This document shows, one piece after another, positions 18,559 to 28,900 of a DNA stretch of 64,000 bases; position 1 is the stretch's first letter; each line of letters starts with the position of its first letter. The notes beneath the pieces were generated by a model, which saw only the letters and a program-made list of their open reading frames with translations, ran no database searches and had not been told where the DNA came from. The stretch is from assembly GCF_002223055.1 (NCBI RefSeq), contig NZ_NKFL01000004.1:744001-808000 (forward strand), written 5' to 3'. The position numbers were made by a program, and so were the translations under genes. The stretch comes from Burkholderia sp. HI2500 (GTDB lineage Bacteria; Pseudomonadota; Gammaproteobacteria; Burkholderiales; Burkholderiaceae).

Positions 18559-20235
18559 TCAGGCTCCGATCTTGTGGCGGGTGCGGGCGAGCAGGATCAC
18601 GGGCACGAGCCCGGCCAGCACGATCGCGAGCGCGGCGACCGCGCCTTCCTCGTAGGTGCCGCGCGCGGCTTCCGCATACAGCCAGGTCGCGAGCGTGTCG
18701 AAGTTCAGCGGACGCAGCAGCAGCGTCGCCGGCAATTCCTTCATCGCGTCGACGAACACCAGCAGCGCGCTCGTCGTGAGCGCGGGCCGCAGCAGCGGCA
18801 GGTGCACGCGGCGCAGCGTGCCGCCGGCCGTCTCGCCGAGCGAGCGCGCCGCCTGTTCGAGTGACGGCGGAATGCGCGCGAGGCCGGCCTCGATGCTGCC
18901 GGCCGGGATCGCAAGAAAGCGCACGGTATAGGCGATCACGAGCGCGGCGGTCGATCCCATCAGCAGCAGCCCGTCGCGGCCCAGCACCATGCCGAACAGC
19001 CGGTCGGCCGCCGCGAACGGGATCAGCAGGCCGATCGCGAGCACGGTGCCGGGCACCGCATAGCCGAGGCTGGCGATTCTCGCGCACACGCGGGCCGGGC
19101 CCGCGCGGGCGCTGTCGCGTTGCGCGCGCGCGGCCCATGCGACGACAAGCCCGCACAAGAGCGTCGCGACGGTGGCGGCGGTGGCGATCGTCAGCGTGTT
19201 CGCGAGCCCCGTCACCAGCTGTGCGGATACGCCGCCGACCAGATGCAGCCGCTTGGCCGTCTCGACCGCGAGGTACGCGGCCGGTGCGCCGAAGCCGAGC
19301 AGCACGGGCAGCCAGCCGAGCACCGCGGCGCCCAGCGCGGCCGTGCCCGTCAGGCGGCGCGGCGCGATCGGCCGCATGCGCCGGCCATGCGCATAGCGCT
19401 GGCGGCGGCGCCCGTAGCGTTCGAGCACGATCATGCCGACGACGATCGCGAGCATCGCGAGTGCGATCTGCGCGGCGCCGGCGAGGTCGGAGCGCGTGAT
19501 CCACGTCGTGTAGACGGACACGGTCAGCGTTTGCACACCGAGGAATTCCGACGCGCCGATATCGTTCAGTGTTTCGAGCAGCGCGAGGCTCACGCCCACC
19601 GCGATCGCGGGCCGCGCGAGTGGCACGACGACGCGCCAGAACGTGGCGATGCGTCCCGCGCCGAGCGTGCGCGCGGCTTCGAGCAGGCTCGCGGACTGCG
19701 TGACGAACATCGCGCGCGTGCTCAGGTAAACATACGGATACAGCACGAAGCCGAGCACGAAGATCGCGCCGGGCAGCGAGCGCAGGTCGGGCAGGCGGAA
19801 CTGGCGCGGGCTGTCGAAGCCGAGCAGCCAGCGGATCGCGCCCTGCACCGGGCCGATCGGGTGCAGCAGGTCGAGATAGGCGAACGCGACGATGTAGGTG
19901 GGAACCGCGAGCGGCAGCAGCAGCGCCCACGTCAGCATCCGGCGGCCGGGAAAGTCGTACGCGGTGACGAGCCACGCGCAGCCGGTGCCGACGACCGACA
20001 CGATCGCGCCGACGCCCGCGAGCAGCAGCAGCGTATTGACGAGTGCCTGCGGCAGCACGAATTCGGCGAGATGGCGCCAGTGCGCGAGATCGGCGTCGAA
20101 CGCGGCGGCCACGAGTACCGCAAGCGGCGCCGCGACCGCCGCGGCGATCGCCAGCGCCGCGAGCAGCCACAGGCTGCCCGCGCGCGGCAGCACGCTCGGC
20201 CGGCGCGCGCCGCCGGTGGTTGCGTCAGTTGTCAA
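18559..20235 (-). CDS. fbpB: iron(III) ABC transporter permease (two fused permease halves)
   Basis: 558 residues, about 12 membrane helices in two homologous halves, each with an EAA loop (first half near EAARTLGAGRIATFWRVVVPLARP; second near EQAARSLGETAGGTLRRVHLPLLRP). This is the fused layout of FbpB/SfuB ferric permeases. The start overlaps the fbpA stop by 11 bases, so translation is probably coupled. It forms the inner-membrane channel for periplasmic Fe3+ delivered by FbpA. Confidence 0.92.
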   Translation of the reverse strand: MTTDATTGGARRPSVLPRAGSLWLLAALAIAAAVAAPLAVLVAAAFDADLAHWRHLAEFVLPQALVNTLLLLAGVGAIVSVVGTGCAWLVTAYDFPGRRMLTWALLLPLAVPTYIVAFAYLDLLHPIGPVQGAIRWLLGFDSPRQFRLPDLRSLPGAIFVLGFVLYPYVYLSTRAMFVTQSASLLEAARTLGAGRIATFWRVVVPLARPAIAVGVSLALLETLNDIGASEFLGVQTLTVSVYTTWITRSDLAGAAQIALAMLAIVVGMIVLERYGRRRQRYAHGRRMRPIAPRRLTGTAALGAAVLGWLPVLLGFGAPAAYLAVETAKRLHLVGGVSAQLVTGLANTLTIATAATVATLLCGLVVAWAARAQRDSARAGPARVCARIASLGYAVPGTVLAIGLLIPFAAADRLFGMVLGRDGLLLMGSTAALVIAYTVRFLAIPAGSIEAGLARIPPSLEQAARSLGETAGGTLRRVHLPLLRPALTTSALLVFVDAMKELPATLLLRPLNFDTLATWLYAEAARGTYEEGAVAALAIVLAGLVPVILLARTRHKIGA

Positions 20236-21268
20236 AACCGACCTTGTCGACCAACTGGCTCGCCTGCTTGCGATGCTTCGCGATGTCCGCCAGCGGCAGC
20301 GGGTCGATCTTCAGCGTGCCGAAGCTGGCGATCACCGGGTCGAGCTTCACGTTCGCGCGCACCGGGTATTCGTAGTTCGCCTGCGCATACAGCGCCTGCG
20401 CTTCCGGCGATACGAGGTACTCGAGCAGTTTCACCGCGTTGGCCTTGTGCGGCGCGTGCTTCGCGACCGTCGCGCCGCTGATGTTCACGTGCGTGCCGCC
20501 GCTCTTCGCGTTGGCGAACGTCGGCCGCACGACCTTGATCGCGTCGCCCCACTTGCGCGCGTCGCTGCCGGGCTCCGCGTTCTTCATGTGGCCGACGTAG
20601 TAAGCGTTCGCGAGGCCGACGTCGCAGATGCCGCCGAGGATGTCGCGCGCGACGTCGCGGTCGCCGCCCGTCGCCTTGCGCGCGAGGTTCGCCTTCACGC
20701 CGCGCAACCACTTCTCGGTCGCCGCTTCGCCGTCGTGCGCGATCATCGCCGCGACGAGCGCCGTGTTGTACGGGTGCTGGCCCGAGCGGATGCAGACCTT
20801 GCCCTTCCATTTCGGATCGGCGAGATCCTCGTAGCGGAATGCATCGACCTTCAGGTCCTTCTCGACGTACAGCACGCGGTCGCGCAGCGACAGCGCGTAC
20901 CAGTCGCCGTTCGCGCCGCGCAGGTTCGCGGGAATCGCGTCGTCGAGCGCCTTCGAGCGCACCGGCTGCGTGAGCCCGCCGTCGACGAGGTCGAGCAGGT
21001 TGCCGACGTCGACCGTCATCAGCACGTCGGCCGGCGACTGCGCGCCTTCCGCCTTCACGCGCTCGAGCAGGCCGTCCTTCACGAACACCGTGTTGACCTT
21101 GACGCCGCTCTGCTTCGTGAAGGCGTCGATGAGCGGCTGGATCAGCTTCGGTTCGCGGGTGGTGTACAGGCTCACTTCCTCGGCCGCGTGGGCCAGCGGC
21201 GCGAATGCGGCGGCGGCAAGGGCGAGGGCGCCGGCAAGCGGCAGCAGGCGGGTGCGCGGATTCGACAT
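20225..21268 (-). CDS. fbpA: iron(III) ABC transporter periplasmic binding protein
   Basis: 347 residues with a signal peptide cleaved after PLAHA (about residue 28). The start of the mature protein, EEVSLYTTREPKLIQPLIDAF, is typical of FbpA/FutA/SfuA ferric-binding proteins. Tyrosine ligands are expected in the N-A-Y-Y-V-G segment near residue 224. It should bind free or citrate-released Fe3+ in the periplasm. It is first in the fbp operon, and a Fur-like site lies about 110 bases upstream. Confidence 0.92.
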   Translation of the reverse strand: MSNPRTRLLPLAGALALAAAAFAPLAHAAEEVSLYTTREPKLIQPLIDAFTKQSGVKVNTVFVKDGLLERVKAEGAQSPADVLMTVDVGNLLDLVDGGLTQPVRSKALDDAIPANLRGANGDWYALSLRDRVLYVEKDLKVDAFRYEDLADPKWKGKVCIRSGQHPYNTALVAAMIAHDGEAATEKWLRGVKANLARKATGGDRDVARDILGGICDVGLANAYYVGHMKNAEPGSDARKWGDAIKVVRPTFANAKSGGTHVNISGATVAKHAPHKANAVKLLEYLVSPEAQALYAQANYEYPVRANVKLDPVIASFGTLKIDPLPLADIAKHRKQASQLVDKVGFDN

Positions 21269-21377
21269 GAAGACTCCGGAAGGGGCAGGTGGACGATGGG
21301 AGCGTTCCGGGGCGCGCCTGCCGCCCGAGCGACCCGAAACATTACAAAATGAAAGACTTGAGATTCTAGATCGAAAT

Positions 21378-21391
21378 GGGAATGGTTATCA
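21378..21391 (-). promoter_or_regulatory. candidate Fur box upstream of fbpA
   Basis: On the minus strand TGATAACCATTCCC matches 11 of 14 positions of the Fur core TGATAATCATTATC. It lies in the divergent region between fbpA and the small membrane protein gene, which fits iron repression of the fbp operon. Confidence 0.5.
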
Positions 21392-21511
21392 AATGAAAGC
21401 TTGCGGTGGGCGGGCGGAGGACGGGGAAGGGGATCGGAAACGGCGCGTCGCAGCGGGCGCGCAAGCGCGTAGAATGCCCGCTTCGATGAATTTGACGGAA
21501 TCGCCCCGACC

Positions 21512-21673
21512 ATGAACGATCAGCGCAAGAAGAACCCTGTCCGCAACGTGAGCATCCTGATCGTCGTGGCCGTGCTGCTCGTGATCGGGACGATCCTGTA
21601 CAACGCGATTTCGCAGAAGCACGCGTACGACGAGGCCCATCCGGCCGAGGCCGCGAGCGCGGCGTCGCACTGA
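21512..21673 (+). CDS. 53-residue single-helix membrane protein
   Basis: ATG at 21512, TGA at 21671-21673. The product has a basic N-terminus (MNDQRKKNPVRN), one hydrophobic helix (VSILIVVAVLLVIGTILYNAI, about 13-33) and a short polar tail (KHAYDEAHPAEAA), so an N-in, C-out inner-membrane peptide is likely. Codon use matches its neighbours, with G/C third positions throughout, which supports a real gene. It diverges from fbpA and might share the Fur-like control. Family not recognised. Confidence 0.6.
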   Translation: MNDQRKKNPVRNVSILIVVAVLLVIGTILYNAISQKHAYDEAHPAEAASAASH

Positions 21674-21820
21674 CGTACCGATGCGCGGCCCGGCGGGCCG
21701 CGCACGCAGGTGCATGCGAAGGGGAGGAATCCCCGGCTGCTGGCGCGCGGGATGCCGCGCGGAGCCGGGAGAGAAGCGGGCGCCGGAACCGGCGCGCCGC
21801 GTAGGCAGGTCAGTCGTGCG

Positions 21821-23188
21821 TCAACGTGACGCAGCGGCGAATTTCGGGCGGATCCGTGCGTAGAACACGACCGCGAGCAGCGCGAGCCAGGCCGCGCCGA
21901 CGACCAGCGCGACGCGCGTGTCCTCGAACCAGCCGAGCATCACGATCACGAAGCCCATGAACGCGATCGTCAGTGCCGGCGCGACCGGCCACAACGGCAC
22001 CTTGAACTTCAGCGCCGCGACTTCGGCGCTCGACAGCCGGCGGCGCATCGCGACCTGCGACAGCAGGATCATCAGCCACACCCACACGGTGGCGAACGTC
22101 GCGATCGCGGCGACCATCAGGAACACGTCCTTCGGCATCAGGTAATTGAGCAGCACGCCGACGAGCAGCGCGACCGCCATCACGAGCACCGTGACCCACG
22201 GCACACCGTGCCGCGACGTCGTCATCAGCACGGCCGGCGCCTGGCCCTGGCGCGCCATGCCGAACATCATCCGGCCCGCGCCGAAGATGTCGCTGTTGAT
22301 CGCGGAGATCGCCGCGCTGATCACCACCAGGTTGAGGATGGTTGCGGCCGACTTCACGCCGAGCGCCGAGAAGATCTGCACGAACGGGCTGCCGTCGTTG
22401 CCGACACCCGTCCACGGGCTGATCGACATCAGCACGACCATCGTCAGCACGTAGAACAGCAGGATGCGCGCGGGCACCGCGTTGATCGCGCGCGGAATCA
22501 CGCGCTCCGGATCCTTCGCCTCGCCGGCGCTCATGCCGATCACCTCGATCCCGCCGTACGCGAAGATCACGACCGACAGCGACGCGATCAGCCCGCCGAC
22601 GCCGTTCGGCAGGAAGCCGCCATGGTTCCACAGGTTCGCGAACGTCGGCACGTCGGCCGAATGGCCGAAGTGCATGCCGGTCAGCAGGATCGCGACGCCG
22701 CCGCCGATCATCGCGACGATCGCGCCGACCTTGATGATCGACAGCCAGAACTCGAGCTCGCCGAACACCTTCACGTGGCACAGGTTCAGCCCGCAGATGA
22801 TCGCGACCACGCCGAGCACCCAGATCCATTGCGGGACATCCGGAAACCAGAAGCCCATGTAGATGCCGAACGCGGTGATGTCGGCGATCGCGACGATCAC
22901 CATTTCGAGCGTGTAGGTCCAGCCGGTGACGAACCCGGCGAACGGGCCGAGGTTCTCGGTCGCGTAGTGGCCGAACGAGCCGGCGACGGGTTCGCGCACG
23001 GCCATCTCGCCGAGCGCGCGCATCACCATGTAGACGGCCGCGCCGCCCAGGATGTACGCCAGGATCACGGCCGGGCCCGCGAGCTGGATCGCGGACGCCG
23101 ACCCGTAGAACAGGCCCGTGCCGATCGCCGAACCCAGCGCGAGAAAGCGGATGTGCCGCGCGCTCAGGTGGCGCTGCAAGTTTTTCAT
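21821..23188 (-). CDS. proY: amino-acid permease of the APC superfamily, ProY/HutT type
   Basis: 455 residues from the ATG at 23188 ([31 protein letters not shown]). The 12-helix sequence is strikingly close to E. coli ProY as I remember it: [68 protein letters not shown]. It imports a cationic or neutral amino acid by proton symport. ProY homologues in pseudomonads and Burkholderia can be histidine transporters (HutT). The operator-like AAGTTGTATAGACAACTT about 60 bases upstream is of the HutC/GntR type, which favours histidine over proline as substrate; this is inference. Confidence 0.88.
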   Translation of the reverse strand: MKNLQRHLSARHIRFLALGSAIGTGLFYGSASAIQLAGPAVILAYILGGAAVYMVMRALGEMAVREPVAGSFGHYATENLGPFAGFVTGWTYTLEMVIVAIADITAFGIYMGFWFPDVPQWIWVLGVVAIICGLNLCHVKVFGELEFWLSIIKVGAIVAMIGGGVAILLTGMHFGHSADVPTFANLWNHGGFLPNGVGGLIASLSVVIFAYGGIEVIGMSAGEAKDPERVIPRAINAVPARILLFYVLTMVVLMSISPWTGVGNDGSPFVQIFSALGVKSAATILNLVVISAAISAINSDIFGAGRMMFGMARQGQAPAVLMTTSRHGVPWVTVLVMAVALLVGVLLNYLMPKDVFLMVAAIATFATVWVWLMILLSQVAMRRRLSSAEVAALKFKVPLWPVAPALTIAFMGFVIVMLGWFEDTRVALVVGAAWLALLAVVFYARIRPKFAAASR

Positions 23189-23246
23189 CGTGTCTCCGAT
23201 ATCGTTATGCGACGGACCGGGCGAGCGGAGCCGGTCCGATTGGCTC

Positions 23247-23264
23247 AAGTTGTATAGACAACTT
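23247..23264 (-). promoter_or_regulatory. HutC/GntR-like operator before the permease
   Basis: AAGTTGTATAGACAACTT: 7-bp arms AAGTTGT/ACAACTT around ATAG. The core TTGTATAGACAA has the form of sites bound by HutC-type GntR regulators. It lies 59 bases before the permease start. Confidence 0.55.
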
Positions 23265-23478
23265 AAATGTGAACAAATGATAACAAGCCGGGCCGGGTGA
23301 CCGGAATCGGGTATTCCCTGACTGGCGCGACGGGCGCAATGCGGGGCGGGGCGGTCGCGCTACGAGGGCGCGGGCCGCGTGGAACGGGCGGGTCATGCTT
23401 CGGGGATCGCTGAATCGGGGGGCGCCGGGGCCGATCCGCGGCAGGCGCGGGCCGGCCACCGGCGGGGTCAAGCCTGGG

Positions 23479-25770
23479 TCAGGCGGGCAGGCGGATCACG
23501 CTCGCATCCTTGCGGATCAGCAGCGACGACGCGAGCATCTGCTTGCACTGGTGCGCGAGCACCTTCAGGTCGTGCGTGAGCTCGGCCCCCACCGCATCGG
23601 ATTGCTCCGCGGACACGACCATCGCGTCGAGGTCGCGCGTGATCTGCTTCGACGCGTCGAGCTGGTCGGCGGGCGGCGGCTCGCCCGCTTCGGCCTTCTC
23701 GAGATTGTCGAGCACGGCGGCGAGGCCGCGATGCAGCGCGTCATCGTGGAGGATGCTGCCGTCGGCCGCGCAGGCCGTGCGGATCAGCGGCGCGGCGGCC
23801 GTGATCTGCGCGCCGAGCACGTGCGTCTGCACGAGCAGGTCGTTCAGTTCGGGCACGAAGCGCTGGTGCGCCTTCGGCTCGATCATCATCCGCTGGAACG
23901 CCTGCCCGAGATTCGCGAACGCGATGTGCACGTCCTTGCGCGCGAGGCGGTAGCGGTAGTCGTCGTCGAGGGCCGTGGACGGTGTCTCGATGGCCGCGGC
24001 GACGACCGGCACGACGGCCGCGCCGTCGGCGGCCGGCACCGGCGGCGGCGACATGCCGCGCCCGGCGCGCCACACGGCTTCGAAATACTTGCGGGTGGCG
24101 GTGAGCATGTCGGCGACCTGCTTGCCCATCAGCCGGTATTCCCAGTACGGGAACAGCCGGCTCGCGGCGATCGCGATCATGCAGCCGACCACCGTGTCGA
24201 TCGCGCGCTCGCCGATGATCCGCATGCTGCCCGGCGCGAGCAGGTGGAACATCAGCAGCACGTACGACGACGTGAACACGACGCTCGCCGCGTAGTTGAA
24301 CAGCAGCAGGCTGTAGCTCATCACCATCGACCCGAACATGATCGCGATCAGCAGGTGCGTATCCTTGACCGTGTAGATCAGCGCGACGCTCGCCGCGCAG
24401 CCGATCAGCGTACCGACGATACGCGCCGCGTTGCGCTGCTTGGTGAGCGAGTAGCCGGGCTTCAGGATGATGATGGTCGTCATCACGATCCAGTACGCAT
24501 TCGTGAGCGGCAGCAGCCGGCCGAGCCAGAACCCGACCGCCACCGCGATCGTCACGCGCAGCGCGTGGCGGAAGCTCGGCGAGCGCATGTTCAGGTTCGA
24601 GAAGATCAGGAGCGGCGACATCCGGCGGCGCTGCAGGAAGCGCGTGAGCGCCTTGTCGATCTTCAGTTCGGTTTGCTGCGGATCGGCGTGGCCCGACAGG
24701 TTGCGGCGCATCCGGTCGATCAGGCGCGTCGCGCTCCAGATGCGCCGGAACGTGGCCAGCACGGCCGCATACGCTTCCGCATTGGTGGCCGGGAAGTTCT
24801 TCTTGCGCATCAGCTCGATCTCATACTCGATCGCGCGCAGCTCGGCCTTCACGCTGATCCGCGAATGCGGTGCGCGGTTCTCGAGCACCGCGAGGCCGAT
24901 TTCCTCGAGATCGGCAGCCGCCTTGCGGATCAGGTCGCGGTAGAAAATGATCAGGTCGGAGCCGCCGAACGTATTGCGCACCAGCGGGTAATCGGTGTGG
25001 GCGCCGACGAACAGCTCGTGCAGGTCGACGCTGTTGATGAACAGGTTGTACATCGTCGTGCGGCCGGGGTCGAGCTTGCCGCGCCGCAGCTTCGGCAGGT
25101 TGCGCAGCACGATGTCGCGCGCGGTTTCCTGCGTTTCGACCGCCGTGATCTGCTTCGCGACGAGATTGCGGTAGCACTCGTCGAGATCGGCATCGAGATC
25201 GTAGAACTGCGCGCGCGCGAGCAGGTAGTCGGCGCACGCGAACAGGCTCTCGGCAAGCGCCTGCTGCTCGATCCGGCGCGCCTGCCATTGCGACACGAGC
25301 GTGGCCCAGTACGTGTACCAGAGCCCGCCCGCGAGAATCCAGCCGGCGTTGATGAACGCCTGCAGCGGCGTGAACTTCTCCTCGAGCGTCATCACCATCA
25401 TGAACAGCGTCGCGAAGCTGATCTGCGGCCAGCGGTTGCCGTAGACGACGATCAGCGACAGCACGAAGGTGAGCGGCACGATGGTGAGCCACAGCACGAA
25501 GATGTTCGGTGTCGCGAGGCCGGTGGCGAGCGCGGCCAGAAAACCGATCACGCTGCAAGCGAGCATTTCGTTGTGCTTGTACTTGAGCGGGCCCGGCATG
25601 TCGACGACGCAGGCGCCGAGCGCGCCCGTCGAGATCGTGAAGCCGAGCTCCCGGTTGTGAAACACGATCAGGCACAGCACGGCCGGCAGCGAAACGCCGA
25701 CCGCGATCCGCAGGCCGCCGAAAAAGTACTGGCTGTAGAAAAACTTTCTGATTTCGACCGAATAGCGCAT
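23479..25770 (-). CDS. FUSC-family inner-membrane protein (YccS/AaeB-like)
   Basis: 763 residues from the ATG at 25770 (MRYSVEIRKFFYSQYFFGGLRIAVGVSLPAV). There are two blocks of about six hydrophobic helices (roughly 18-180 and 395-530), each followed by a soluble helical domain. This is the duplicated layout of the FUSC superfamily (YccS, AaeB, aluminium-activated malate transporter-like). The second block has FRHALRVTIAVAVGFWLGRLLPLTNAYWIVMTTIIILKPGYSLTKQR, a hallmark of the family. Some members export aromatic carboxylates; others have no known substrate. It stands alone and diverges from recC. Confidence 0.85.
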   Translation of the reverse strand: MRYSVEIRKFFYSQYFFGGLRIAVGVSLPAVLCLIVFHNRELGFTISTGALGACVVDMPGPLKYKHNEMLACSVIGFLAALATGLATPNIFVLWLTIVPLTFVLSLIVVYGNRWPQISFATLFMMVMTLEEKFTPLQAFINAGWILAGGLWYTYWATLVSQWQARRIEQQALAESLFACADYLLARAQFYDLDADLDECYRNLVAKQITAVETQETARDIVLRNLPKLRRGKLDPGRTTMYNLFINSVDLHELFVGAHTDYPLVRNTFGGSDLIIFYRDLIRKAAADLEEIGLAVLENRAPHSRISVKAELRAIEYEIELMRKKNFPATNAEAYAAVLATFRRIWSATRLIDRMRRNLSGHADPQQTELKIDKALTRFLQRRRMSPLLIFSNLNMRSPSFRHALRVTIAVAVGFWLGRLLPLTNAYWIVMTTIIILKPGYSLTKQRNAARIVGTLIGCAASVALIYTVKDTHLLIAIMFGSMVMSYSLLLFNYAASVVFTSSYVLLMFHLLAPGSMRIIGERAIDTVVGCMIAIAASRLFPYWEYRLMGKQVADMLTATRKYFEAVWRAGRGMSPPPVPAADGAAVVPVVAAAIETPSTALDDDYRYRLARKDVHIAFANLGQAFQRMMIEPKAHQRFVPELNDLLVQTHVLGAQITAAAPLIRTACAADGSILHDDALHRGLAAVLDNLEKAEAGEPPPADQLDASKQITRDLDAMVVSAEQSDAVGAELTHDLKVLAHQCKQMLASSLLIRKDASVIRLPA

Positions 25771-25952
25771 CGATGGGCTGAATAGCAGACGAAGACGCCC
25801 GGGGGCGGCATCTTGACTGGCGACGAGTCTATCGTATTTCGCGATCCGTAAAACCTGGCCTTCCGGACGAGGTTCGCGACGGCGGCCCATTTGCTATCCT
25901 TGGTGATCCTGTTCGCCCGGCCCGGCCGGCGCGAGGTTCCGACGCCTGCTTC

Positions 25953-28900
25953 ATGCTCCATCTCTTCTATTCGAACCGTCACGAAACGCTGGCCGATGCG
26001 CTGCTCGAGGATCTGGCCGCGTTCCCGGCCCGCAATGGCCCGTGGGCGCCGCAACAGGTCATCGTGCCGAGCGCGGCGCTGCGCCGCCGTCTCGAGCTCG
26101 ACATCGCCGCGCGCAACGGCGTGTGCGCGAACGTCGAGTTCACGTATCTCGCGCAATGGCTGTGGGCGCAGATCGGCCGCGTGCTGACGGTTCCCGCGCG
26201 TTCGCCGTTCGCACCCGATCGCCTCGTGTGGCGCTGCTACCGGCTGTTCGCGCAGGCGGCCGACGGCGCGCCGTGGCTCGCGTCGCCGCGGCTGGCCGCG
26301 TATCTGTCCGCGTCCGACGATGCGATGCGCTACGAGCTGGCACACCGCGTCGCGGCCGTGCTCGATCATTACCTGACCTATCGTCCCGAATGGCTGGCCG
26401 CATGGCAGGCCGGCGAGTCCGTGCTCGCGGGCGACGGCGCGCCGCGCGGGATCAGCGACGCCGCACGCGACGACGAACGCTGGCAGGCCGCGCTGTGGCG
26501 CGCGCTGCTCGCCGAGCTGAGCGACAGCGGCACGCCGCCGGCGCACCGTTTCCTCGTCGAGGCGCGCCATCTCGATCCGCAAGCCATCGCGCGCGCGGAC
26601 TGGCCGGAATCGGTCAGCGTGTTCGCGCTGCCGACGATGCCGCCGCTGCACGTCGCGTTGCTGCGCGAGCTGTCGCGCTGGATCGACGTGCGCGTCTATG
26701 CGCTGAACCCGTGCCGCGAATTCTGGTTCGACATCGTGACTGCCGCGCATGCCGAGGCGCTCGATGCGGCCGGGCGGCTCGATTACCAGGAAGTCGGCCA
26801 TCCGCTGCTCGCCGAATGGGGCAGGCAGACCCAGGCGCAGCTGCACATGCTGCACGAGCTGACTGAAAGCGCCGCGTCGGGCGACGCGTCGCGTTTCGTC
26901 GAGAATCCCGCGCCGACGTGGCTTGCGCGCGTGCAGAACGCGATCCTCGAACTGCAGCCGGAGGCCGAAATCGGCGACACGCCGGCCGAGCGCGGGATCG
27001 AGGTGCACGTGTGCCACAGCCTCGCGCGCCAGCTCGAGGTGCTGCACGACCGGCTGCTCGCGTGGTTCGACGCCGACGCGAGCCTGCAGCCGTCCGACGT
27101 GCTCGTCGCGGTGGCCGATCTCGCCGCGGCCGGGCCGCTGATCGACGCGGTGTTCGGCACGGCCGGCGCCGGCGGCTCGCGTGTGCCTTACCGGATCACC
27201 GGCCTGCCGCCGTCGCAGGCGAACCCGGTCGCGCGCGTGCTGCTCGACTGGCTCGCGTTGCCGGAGCGGCAGGTCGGTGCGCCCGAACTGGTCGAATGGC
27301 TGCGCGTCGACGCGGTGGCGGCGCGCTACGGTATCGATGCGGCGGCGCTGGAGACGGTGCAGACCTGGCTCGCGGCCGCCGGCGCGCGGCGCGGGCTGTC
27401 GCCGCTCGCGAGCGACGATGCAGCCGTGCCGTCGCCGCGCCATACGTTCTCCGATGCGCTCGCGCGGCTCTTTCTCGGTTATGCGATGCCTGAGGGCGCG
27501 GCGCCGGTCGGCGCGTGGCTGCCGATCGAGGCGGCCACCGGCAGCGAGGCCGAACTGCTCGGCCGGCTCGCACGCTTCACCGACGATCTCGACGGCTTCT
27601 CGCGGCGGCTGGCCGAATCGCATACGCCGCAAGGCTGGAGCGAGCTGTTCGCCGATACGCTCGCGCGGTTTTTCGATTCGGGCGCCGCGTATGCGGACGC
27701 GCTCGCGGGCGTGCGCGACGCGCTCGACGCGATGCTGGCCGCGATGACGGAGGGCGCGCCGGACGAAGCGTTGCCGGCGGCGGTCGTCCGGGCGGGGCTG
27801 GCCGCCGCGCTCGACGATCCGGCGCGCGGCGGCGTGCCGTGGGGCGGCGTCACGTTCTCGTCGCTGACGAGCCTGCGCGGCCTGCCGTATCGCGTCGTCT
27901 GCCTGCTCGGGATGGACGATGGCGTGCTGCCGAGCCTCGCGCGCGCCGACGAATTCGACCTGATGGCCGTGTTGCCGAAGCTGGGCGACCGCCAGCGCCG
28001 CGACGACGAGCGCAACCTGTTTCTCGACCTGCTGCTCGCCGCGCGCGACCGGTTGATGATTGCCTACACGGGCCGCAGCATTCGCGACAACGCGCCGTTG
28101 CCGCCCGCGGCACTCGTCGACGAACTGCTCGACCATCTCGCGCTCGTCACGGCCGGGCCCGACGCGGCGCCGGACGCGGTCGATGCCGCGCGGCGTGCAT
28201 TCGTCGTCGAGCATCCGCTGCAACCGTTCGCGGCCGCCTATTTCCAGCCCGGCAGCGAACTCGTTTCCTTTGACGCCGAGCGTGCGACGCTCGCGTCGCT
28301 GCTGGCCGCCGAGGCGTCGCGCGACGGGCCGCGCGAGTTGCCGTTCTTCGCGCAGCCGCTGCCGGCCGAACCGGTCGAGCCTGTCGCATTCAGCGAATTC
28401 GAACGCTTCTGGCGCCATCCCGCGCGTGCGCTGCTGCGCGCGCGGCTCGGCATCGTGCTCGCCGACGCGCAGGCCGAACTGCTCGACACCGAGCCGTTCG
28501 CGCTCGACTTCGCCGGCAGCGATGCACTCGCCGAGCGCGTGCTGCCGTTGCTGATCGAGTCGGACGAGGGCGGCGTGCACGATCACGCGCTGCGCATTGC
28601 GGACGCGAGCCCCGAACTGCCGGGCGGCGCGACCGGCGCCGTGTGGCGCGACCAGGCGCTCGGATCGATGACGCAGCTTGCGTCGAACGTGCGCCGCGCG
28701 CTGGCCGACGGGATGGAGCGGCGGCCGTTCACGCTCACCGTCGTGCCGGCCTGGCCGGACACCGAACAGGCGCTGTTCGGCGCCGACGACGCGCGGCTGT
28801 CGGGCGACGCGGTGAGCGCGCCGCTCGACCTGCACGGCACGCTGAACCGGCTCACGCCGGCCGGGCAGATCATCTATCGCTATGCACGGCCGAGTGCGCG

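Noticed and set aside
23479..25890. Upstream extension of the FUSC protein to 25890
   Set aside because: The 40 extra residues are Arg-rich and hydrophilic; the ATG at 25770 begins right before the first family-like sequence.
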